From: JALYZC01 sp963725645
GTDB lineage: Bacteria; Actinomycetota; Thermoleophilia; Solirubrobacterales; Solirubrobacteraceae
Reading direction: 5' to 3'
Assembly (NCBI GenBank): GCA_963725645.1
Contig: CAVRZD010000002.1
Span: 806,001 to 870,000 of the forward strand
DNA length: 64,000 bases
Below, in pieces: positions 58,478 to 64,000 of the stretch; the stretch's first letter is position 1; each line of letters starts with the position of its first letter. The translations under genes were made by a program, and so were the position numbers. Below the pieces are notes generated by a model. It was not told the DNA's origin and did not search any database. It was given only the letters and a program-made list of their open reading frames with translations.

Positions 58478-58879
58478 CTACCCCCGCAGCCCCACGGCCT
58501 CCGCGCCTGCTCCCTGTCCATGTACTCGCGCCCGTGCACGATCTTTCCGTCGCGCAGGGTGTAGACGACCGAGAAGCGAATCTCCGTGTCGATGCCGCTG
58601 ACCTTCGCTCGACCGGTCACGCGCAGGACCGCAACGACACGACCATCACCGGCATCGACGAGCTCCTCCGCGACGACGCTGAGGTCGTCGAACATGTCGA
58701 ACCAGTCTTGGAGGTAGCGGCGCACCGCCTCCGGGCCGTGCAGCTCGCCTGCATCGTCGATCGCGCCCTCGGCCGCCCGGTGGCTGATGCCCGGGTCCCA
58801 GAACTCGGCCAGCGCGTCCACGCCTCGGACGAACCTCTGCAGGTACTCGGCCACGAACGTTCGCGTTCTCCTGCGACAT
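58478..58879 (-). pseudogene. SnoaL-like protein gene with two frameshifts
   Basis: The start MSQENANVR (58879) shifts near 58855 into VAEYLQRFVRGVDALAEFWD, HRAAEGAIDDAGELHGPEAV, DDLSVVAEELVDAGDGRVVA and VVYTLRDGKIVHGREYMDRE, and shifts again near 58490 into EAVGLRG before the stop at 58478. The sequence is close to SnoaL-like proteins with SQEN starts. Either decayed in the element or affected by indel errors. Confidence 0.7.
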
Positions 58880-58909
58880 CGACCGCCCAGTATCCCGCCG
58901 CCGTTGGGA

Positions 58910-59342
58910 GGCGGGCAAGGCCTCCGCACCGTGCGGCTGCTCGCGCCCCTGGCGACCGACCTGGCTGAGTGGCGGATGGCGTCTGGACGCCCCGGCGACG
59001 ACGCCCCCGTGTTCCCCAACCGCCACGGCGGCGTGTGGAACGACTACGCCTGGCAGACCTGGCACCGTAGACGGGTGGCGTCCTGCCCGCGGGGACAAGC
59101 TCGCCGACACCCGCCCGTATGACCTGCGCCACTCGTTCGTCTCGCTGCTGATCGCCGAGGGCCGCACGATCATCGACGTTGCTAAGCAGGCCGGGCACTC
59201 CCCGACCATGACCCTCGACGTGTACGGCCACGTCATCGACGAGTTCGACCCGTCCGAGCGGGTGTCCGCAGAGGCGCAGATCCGCGCCGCCCGGGACGGG
59301 CACGTTCCTTCCGCGTTCCCCCGTCGCCAAGCCGCCGAATGA
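58910..59342 (+). pseudogene. Tyrosine recombinase C-terminal remnant of the integrated element
   Basis: Frame one reads LRTVRLLAPLATDLAEWRMA and APVFPNRHGGVWNDYAWQTW, then shifts near 59072 into DKLADTRPYDLRHSFVSLLI, AEGRTIIDVAKQAGHSPTMT and LDVYGHVIDEFDPSERVSAE, stop at 59340. RHS, GHS and the VYGH Tyr are the catalytic boxes. The N-terminal half is missing. It points at the right attachment site 33 bp away, as integrase genes usually do. Confidence 0.8.
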
Positions 59343-59358
59343 AACCCCCTGCAAACAG

Positions 59359-60543
59359 TTACAAACCGAGCTGTTTGCCCAGGACTTCCTTCATGATCTC
59401 GTCGGTGCCGCCGCCGATCGGGCCGAGCCGGGCGTCGCGGGCGGCGCGCTCGATGTCGTACTCGACCATGTAGCCCGCGCCGCCGTGGATCTGCAGGCAG
59501 TCGTCGGCGGTGTCGAATGCGGCGCGCTGGGTGGCGAGCTTGGCCATCGTCACCTCGCGCACGGCGTCGGCGCCGTCGACGAACAGGCGAAGCCCGTGGT
59601 AGGTGAGGTCGCGGCCGGCCTCGATCCGCAGCGCGATCTCGGCCAGCTTGTGGCGGATCACCTGGTGGGAGCCGATCGGGCGCCCGAACGCCGTGCGCTC
59701 CTTGGCGTAGGCCAGCGTGCGGTCGAACATGACCTGCATCGCGCCCACGGAGCCCAGCGCCATCATCAGGCGCTCCCACTGGAAGTTGGCCATGATCAGG
59801 TAGAAGCCCTGGTTCTCCTCGCCGAGCAGGTTCTCGTCGGGCACGGCGACGTCGTCGAAGGCGATCAGCGCTGTGTCGGAGGCGTGCCAGCCCATCTTCT
59901 CGATCTTGCTCGCCTCGACGCCGGGACCCCGGTCGATGATCAGGAAGGAGATCCCGTGGTGGCCGCCCTCGGCCGTGGTCTTCACGGCCGTCACGATGAA
60001 GTCCGCGCGCACGCCGTTGGTGATGAACATCTTCGACCCGTTGACCACGTAGCCGCCGTCCACCTTCCGCGCGGTCGTCTTGATCCCGGCGACGTCGGAG
60101 CCGGCGTCGGGCTCGGTGATCCCCAGCGCGCCGATCTTCTCGCCCGCGATCGCCGGCACCAGGTAGCGCTGCTTCTGGTCCTCCGTGCCGAACTTCCAGA
60201 TCGGCGGCGTGGCGATGGAGGTGTGCGCGCCGATGCCGGCCGCCAGGCCGCCGGAGCCGCAGTGCGCGAGCTCCTCGGCGAACACCGCGTCGGCCACGTA
60301 GCCGCCGCCCTGGCCGCCGTACTCCTCCTCGTACTTCAGGCCCAGGTAGCCCAGCTCCGCGCAGCGCTGGAAGACGTCGTTGGGGAACCAACGCGCGTCC
60401 TCCCACTCACGCGCGTGGGGGCGCAGCTCGGTCTGGACGAACCGCCGTACGCCCTGGCGAAAGTCCTCGTGTTCCTGCGTGAACGGCGGGATCGGGCGCC
60501 GGTTCGCGGCGTCGGGCAGCCCCTTCTCGCGCAGCGCGCTCAC
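59359..60543 (-). CDS. Acyl-CoA dehydrogenase
   Basis: The protein is 394 aa, normal length. GALGITEPDAGSDVAGIKTT is the FAD/substrate loop, YVVNGSKMFITNGVRADFIV the next block, KERTAFGRPIGSHQVIRHKL the conserved C-terminal start, LQIHGGAGYMVEYDIERAAR and IGGGTDEIMKEVLGKQLGL the end. It desaturates an acyl-CoA and passes electrons to ETF. GTG start overlaps the SnoaL-like stop. Its 3' end served as the attachment site of the 3.6-kb element and remains complete. Confidence 0.94.
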   Translation of the reverse strand: MSALREKGLPDAANRRPIPPFTQEHEDFRQGVRRFVQTELRPHAREWEDARWFPNDVFQRCAELGYLGLKYEEEYGGQGGGYVADAVFAEELAHCGSGGLAAGIGAHTSIATPPIWKFGTEDQKQRYLVPAIAGEKIGALGITEPDAGSDVAGIKTTARKVDGGYVVNGSKMFITNGVRADFIVTAVKTTAEGGHHGISFLIIDRGPGVEASKIEKMGWHASDTALIAFDDVAVPDENLLGEENQGFYLIMANFQWERLMMALGSVGAMQVMFDRTLAYAKERTAFGRPIGSHQVIRHKLAEIALRIEAGRDLTYHGLRLFVDGADAVREVTMAKLATQRAAFDTADDCLQIHGGAGYMVEYDIERAARDARLGPIGGGTDEIMKEVLGKQLGL

Positions 60544-60956
60544 AGCGTGCTGTGGCCGCGGCCGGCGTGGTCGAAGCCCACGAGGTCGCCGGAGAGGTTC
60601 CTCGGCACGCCGCCGTGGTAATAGGCGCGGACCTCGGCGATCCGCCCGTCGCGGATGACGAGGAACTCGGCGCCGCGGTCCAGACAGCGCTCACCCGTGC
60701 GCGGGTGGTCGAAGGCCATCGACCACTCGATCGCCACCTCGTCCTCGCCCTCGACCGCGTGCTCGAGCGTCCAGACCGCGTTCAGGTGCTCGACGCCCAG
60801 CGCGGCGTTCTCGGCGATCGTGCGCGCGCCGAACTGCGGATCGCGTCGCGTGTAGTAGTGCACCGCGTCGTCGGTGAAGTGCGCCGCGACAGCGTCGGCG
60901 TCGCCGGTGTTCAGTGACTCGTAATAGGAGCGGACGTGGTCGAGGCGCGCGCCCAT
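60540..60956 (-). CDS. SnoaL-like (NTF2-fold) protein
   Basis: The protein is 138 aa, MGARLDHVRSYYESLNTGDA, with VHYYTRRDPQFGARTIAENA, VWTLEHAVEGEDEVAIEWSM and GRIAEVRAYYHGGVPRNLSG. The fold is that of ketosteroid isomerase-like proteins. GTGA overlap with the acyl-CoA dehydrogenase start makes it the first gene of the oxidation operon, perhaps as a hydratase or isomerase for its substrate. AAGGA lies about 12 nt upstream. Confidence 0.85.
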   Translation of the reverse strand: MGARLDHVRSYYESLNTGDADAVAAHFTDDAVHYYTRRDPQFGARTIAENAALGVEHLNAVWTLEHAVEGEDEVAIEWSMAFDHPRTGERCLDRGAEFLVIRDGRIAEVRAYYHGGVPRNLSGDLVGFDHAGRGHSTL

Positions 60957-61036
60957 TCAGCAAATCATCCTTTCACGGTTCGAGCGCCGGCCGTTACGGT
61001 CGTGCCAGGTCCAGCGAACCGGGAGGAGACATCAGC

Positions 61037-61432
61037 ATGCTCAAGGGCTTCAGGGACTTCCTCATGCGTGGGAACGTGGTCGACCTGGCCGTTGCGGTGG
61101 TCATCGGCGCGGCCTTCGGCGCTCTCGTGACGGCTCTCGTCAGGGATCTGATCACGCCGATCATCGCGGCCATCATCGGCAAGCCGGACTTCTCGAATCT
61201 CGACTTCACGATCAACGGCAGCCGGTTCGCCTACGGGGATTTCATCAACGTGCTGATCGCGTTCGTGTCGATCGCGGCGGCGGTGTACTTCTTCGTCGTG
61301 TTGCCGGTCAACGCGCTGGCGGCGCGGCGCAAGAAGGAGGCCACGACGCGCCCGTGTCCCGAATGCCTCACCGAGATCCCGGTCAAGGCCACGCGCTGCT
61401 CCGCCTGCACCGCCCAGGTGCAGGCGGTCTAG
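61037..61432 (+). CDS. mscL: Large-conductance mechanosensitive channel with a C-terminal zinc ribbon
   Basis: The protein is 131 aa. MLKGFRDFLMRGNVVDLAVA and VVIGAAFGALVTALVRDLIT are the MscL N-terminus and first helix; FINVLIAFVSIAAAVYFFVV is the second. The tail TRPCPECLTEIPVKATRCSA carries two CxxC pairs, a zinc-ribbon-like extension. MscL opens under membrane tension to release solutes. ATG at 61037 has GGGAGGAG about 10 nt upstream. Confidence 0.93.
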   Translation: MLKGFRDFLMRGNVVDLAVAVVIGAAFGALVTALVRDLITPIIAAIIGKPDFSNLDFTINGSRFAYGDFINVLIAFVSIAAAVYFFVVLPVNALAARRKKEATTRPCPECLTEIPVKATRCSACTAQVQAV

Positions 61433-61445
61433 GTGCTTCGGGCGC

Positions 61446-62630
61446 TCAGACGCCGTAGGACCGCCCGATCACGTCGAGCATGATCTCGTCGGTGCCCGCG
61501 CCGATGCGGTTCAGGCGCATGTCGCGCCACACCCGCTCGACGCCGTACTCCTTCATGTACCCGGCGCCGCCGTGGATCTGGATGCACTCGTCGGCCACCT
61601 CCACGGCCATGCGCGACGCATACAGCTTCGCCATCGAGATCTCGCGGACGGGGTACTCGCCGTTGTTGAAGCGCCACGCGGTCGTGTAGACCATCTGGCG
61701 CGCCGCCTCGATCTTCGTCGCCATCTCGGCGAACTTGTGACGGATGACCTGGAAGTGCCCGATCGAGCGGCCGAAGGCGGTGCGCTCCTTCGCGTACTCG
61801 AGCGTGCGGTCGAAGCAGCGCTGCGCCCCGGCGACACAGCCGGCGGCGCCGATCAGCCGCTCGCCCTGGAGCTCCCACATGATGTGGTAGAAGCCCTTGC
61901 CGACCTCGCCGAGGACGGCGTCCGCCGGCACGCGGACGTCCTGGAAGGCCAGCAGCGCCGTGTCGGAGGCGTGCATGCCCAGCTTCTGCAGCTTCTTCTC
62001 GCGGATCACGCCCGGGGCGTCCATGTCGACGAGGAACAGCGTGAAGCCGTCATAGCCGGCGTCCGGGTCGGTCTTGGTCACGAGCACGATGAAGTCCGCC
62101 CGGTGGCCGTTGGTGATGTAGGTCTTCGACCCGTTGATCAGGTAGTCGTCGCCGTCGCGCACGGCGCGCGTCTTGATGCCGGCCACGTCGGAGCCCGCGT
62201 CGGGCTCGGTGATCCCGAGGCAGGAGATCTTCTGACCCGCGATCGCCGGCACGAGGTAGTGCTGCTTCTGCTCCTCGGTGCCGAACGCCAGGATCGGCGG
62301 GGTCGCCATGTCGGTGTGCACGGCGACGCCCATCGCCACGCCGCCGGAGTTCGACCCCGTCATCTCCTCGCCCAGCACGATGCTGCAGTAGTAGTCGCCG
62401 CCCTGGCCGCCGTACTCCTCGGGCTTGTCGAGGCCGAGGAAGCCGAGCTCGCCCATCCGCTGGAACACCCAGTCGGGGAACGTCGTCTCCTCCCATTCCT
62501 CGGAGTGGGGGGCCAGCTCGCGCGACACGAAGGACGCGATCGACTCCCGGAGCGCGTCGTGGTCCTCGTTGAAGATGAAGTGCTTGCGCGTGCCCCGGTG
62601 GTCGGGCTTGAGGACGTCGGCGGTGGCCAT
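61446..62630 (-). CDS. Acyl-CoA dehydrogenase
   Basis: The protein is 394 aa, related to the one ending at 59359. ISCLGITEPDAGSDVAGIKT, YLINGSKTYITNGHRADFIV, YAKERTAFGRSIGHFQVIRH, IQIHGGAGYMKEYGVERVWR and IGAGTDEIMLDVIGRSYGV are the conserved blocks. It oxidises an acyl-CoA with FAD. It is convergent with mscL and divergent from the GGDEF gene. AGGAG lies about 13 nt before the ATG. Confidence 0.94.
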   Translation of the reverse strand: MATADVLKPDHRGTRKHFIFNEDHDALRESIASFVSRELAPHSEEWEETTFPDWVFQRMGELGFLGLDKPEEYGGQGGDYYCSIVLGEEMTGSNSGGVAMGVAVHTDMATPPILAFGTEEQKQHYLVPAIAGQKISCLGITEPDAGSDVAGIKTRAVRDGDDYLINGSKTYITNGHRADFIVLVTKTDPDAGYDGFTLFLVDMDAPGVIREKKLQKLGMHASDTALLAFQDVRVPADAVLGEVGKGFYHIMWELQGERLIGAAGCVAGAQRCFDRTLEYAKERTAFGRSIGHFQVIRHKFAEMATKIEAARQMVYTTAWRFNNGEYPVREISMAKLYASRMAVEVADECIQIHGGAGYMKEYGVERVWRDMRLNRIGAGTDEIMLDVIGRSYGV

Positions 62631-62689
62631 GCGGGTGGTCTCCTGTCGTCTGGGCGGCGTGGGCGCCGCAAGCTAGCGGAGCCCCCGTG

Positions 62690-62720
62690 AAAAGTAAACA
62701 GTAGTACTTCCTACTTTCCG
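62690..62720. promoter_or_regulatory. AT-rich divergent control region with inverted repeats
   Basis: A stretch around AAAGTAAACAGTAGTACTT and CCTACTTT stands out from the GC-rich background. AAAGTA and TACTTT arms and an inner AGTAGTACTT offer palindromic sites. It lies between the acyl-CoA dehydrogenase and GGDEF genes and may hold both promoters and an operator for a TetR/FadR-type regulator. Confidence 0.4.
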
Positions 62721-62725
62721 CCGCC

Positions 62726-64000
62726 ATGCGTCCTGCGGTGGCGCTGCTAACGGTTCTCGCGCACAGGCCGATACGTGCCATGGAGAGTTCGTCCTTGCCG
62801 ACCATTCGCGACAGAGCCGTCGGGCGGGCCACGCGCGCGCGCGTGCTGGCCTACTTCTTCCTCGCGGGCTCCGGCCTGGGCCTGGTGCTGGTGCCGTTCC
62901 TCCCCCTCGCGGCCCACACCAACCGGGTGGGGGAGGCGGCGGTGCTCGGGCTGGCCGCCGTGTTCGGGATCGGCCTCCTGGTCAAGGCCGAGCGCGTGCC
63001 CGCCTGGCTCGTGGACGTCGCGGTCGCGTTCGGGACGCTGGAGATCAGCGCCGTCATCGCGCTCGGGCACGCCACCGGGACCCTGGGAATCCAGATCGCC
63101 TACGTGTGGGTGGTCATGTACTCCTTCTACTTCCTCGAGCGCCGCCAGGCCCTCGCCGAGCTCGCCTTCGTCGGGCTGGCCTACGCGGGAGCGCTCGCGG
63201 CGGTCGCCGCGACCCCGGCCGGCGCCTGGACCCAGTGGGCACTGACGATGAGCACGATCGGCGTCGTGGCGCTGATGATCTCCGCGCTGATGCGCCGACT
63301 GCAGCTGCGCGAGGCCGAGTCGGCCGATCGCATGGCGGCCCTGCGCGAGGCCGAGGAGCGTTTCCGCCGCGCCTTCGACGACGCCGCCATCGGAATGTCG
63401 CTGAACTCGCTCGATGGACGCTACATGCGCGTCAACCACGCGCTCGTCGACCTGACCGGGTACGACGCCGAGGCGCTCGTGGGAAAGACCTTCGGCGACA
63501 TCACGCACCCCGAGGACATCGAGGCCGACATGGCCGCGGTGCGGGAGCTGCTGGCGGGCGAGCGCGACGTCTACGAGACCGACAAGCGCTACGTCCACGC
63601 CGAGGGGCACGTCGTCTGGATCCAGCTGAACGTCACTGTGGTGAACGACGGGGACGGCCGCCCGCTGCACTTCATCGCCCAGATGCAGGACATCACCGAG
63701 CGCAAGCGCGCCCAGGCGGAGCTGGCCCACCAGGCCCTGCACGATCCCCTCACCGGCCTCCCCAACCGCCTGCTGTTCCTCGACCGGCTCGAGGTGGCGC
63801 TCGCGCGGCTCGGCCGCCGCGACGGCGCGGTCGCCGTCCTGTTCCTCGACCTCGACCGGTTCAAGCTGATCAACGACAGCCACGGGCACGAGGTCGGCGA
63901 CCAGGTGCTGATGGAGATGGCGGGCCGGCTGCGTGGTCTGCTGCGTCCGTCGGACACGCTCTCGCGCTTCGGCGGCGACGAGTTCACGATCCTCTGCGAG
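62726..64000 (+). CDS. Membrane PAS-GGDEF protein (diguanylate cyclase-type), cut by window end
   Basis: The frame is open from ATG 62726 to the window end, 425 codons. About five hydrophobic segments come first (VLAYFFLAGSGLGLVLVPFL, VVMYSFYFLERRQALAELAF), then a PAS domain (RRAFDDAAIGMSLNSLDGRY, ITHPEDIEADMAAVREL, MQDITERKRAQAELAHQALH) and GGDEF (DPLTGLPNRLLFLDRLEVAL, LDLDRFKLINDSHGHEVGDQ, SRFGGDEFTILCE). It probably makes cyclic di-GMP; an EAL domain could follow beyond the edge. An ATG at 62780 is an alternative start. Confidence 0.88.
   Translation, partial: MRPAVALLTVLAHRPIRAMESSSLPTIRDRAVGRATRARVLAYFFLAGSGLGLVLVPFLPLAAHTNRVGEAAVLGLAAVFGIGLLVKAERVPAWLVDVAVAFGTLEISAVIALGHATGTLGIQIAYVWVVMYSFYFLERRQALAELAFVGLAYAGALAAVAATPAGAWTQWALTMSTIGVVALMISALMRRLQLREAESADRMAALREAEERFRRAFDDAAIGMSLNSLDGRYMRVNHALVDLTGYDAEALVGKTFGDITHPEDIEADMAAVRELLAGERDVYETDKRYVHAEGHVVWIQLNVTVVNDGDGRPLHFIAQMQDITERKRAQAELAHQALHDPLTGLPNRLLFLDRLEVALARLGRRDGAVAVLFLDLDRFKLINDSHGHEVGDQVLMEMAGRLRGLLRPSDTLSRFGGDEFTILCE

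Larger units (their letters stand above)
55786..59374. mobile_element. Decayed integrated element in the 3' end of an acyl-CoA dehydrogenase gene
   Basis: The segment lies between the direct repeats 55761-55785 and 59375-59399. It contains a broken conserved protein gene, a fragment of a secreted protein, a GT39-type transferase, a broken SnoaL-like gene and, next to the right end, an integrase remnant reading toward it. Candidate arm sites occur at 55803-55830 and a shared CGTTCCTTCCGC at 55911-55922 and 59303-59314. It separates the dehydrogenase from the hydratase and SDR genes. 55831-56017 shows no gene. Confidence 0.7.

Overview
The window is very GC-rich bacterial DNA (estimated by eye at over 70 percent). 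It reads as a chromosome segment of a soil actinobacterium, most likely class Thermoleophilia (Solirubrobacter/Conexibacter type). That placement is an inference from the gene repertoire, the Ig-like C-terminal tails on secreted proteins, and the promoter style: many genes have a TANNNT hexamer 6-9 nt before the start codon and no Shine-Dalgarno, i.e. leaderless transcripts. Genes outside these cases use GGAGG-type sites or ATGA/GTGA stop-start overlaps. No rRNA, complete tRNA or CRISPR array is visible.

Layout. 1-2270 is a scar zone of mobile DNA: a cut-off IS110 transposase, an integrase remnant beside tRNA/tmRNA-like 3' ends with paired direct repeats, a 3' half of tRNA-Met, and a nested inverted repeat. 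2274-7716 holds a coupled kinase-like protein/class III PLP enzyme pair, a broken SnoaL-like gene, several small membrane or unknown proteins and a secreted HNH-type protein. 7829-25613 is core-like: a 1,435-aa secreted subtilase, Ppx/GppA, a VOC protein, a histidine kinase/membrane protein/two receiver proteins operon, cytochrome bd oxidase (cydAB), two secreted proteins, an MBL hydrolase, an ABC1/UbiB kinase and a TVP38-type membrane protein.

25622-38205 carries a frameshifted pyruvate kinase, MBL-fold hydrolases (one fused to a SnoaL domain), an acyltransferase, metF, a YgjP-type peptidase, the biotin operon bioB-bioF-bioD on the minus strand, and a TetR regulator with an AhpD-like target. 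38213-40200 is the most unusual part: a two-gene minus-strand operon of a thioredoxin-fold protein and a UGSC-family selenoprotein whose in-frame TGA is followed by a hairpin with a GGUCU loop, a good match to a bacterial SECIS element. Next to it lies an IS630-type element (40227-41933) with a decayed transposase and an opposite-strand SEC-C passenger gene.

41933-53836 contains a receiver protein, enoyl-CoA hydratase plus a stand-alone biotinyl carrier domain, a glycosyltransferase, glpK-plsC, a PQQ-type sugar dehydrogenase, an AHL-lactonase-like MBL protein, a frameshifted SDR, a 170-bp hairpin-rich inverted-repeat unit, a SIS-domain protein, a cation diffusion facilitator and a COG4280-like membrane protein. 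53868-62630 is a fatty-acid-type oxidation locus: SnoaL-like protein, acyl-CoA dehydrogenase, enoyl-CoA hydratase and SDR, all on the minus strand. A decayed integrated element of about 3.6 kb (55786-59374) that used the 3' end of the dehydrogenase gene as its attachment site splits it. A mechanosensitive channel, a second acyl-CoA dehydrogenase and the first part of a PAS-GGDEF protein close the window.

Several genes are frameshifted (pyk three times, an SDR once, SnoaL-like genes). In the element remnants this is ordinary decay. In pyk, where every motif is retained across the frames, sequencing or assembly error is as likely as true loss.
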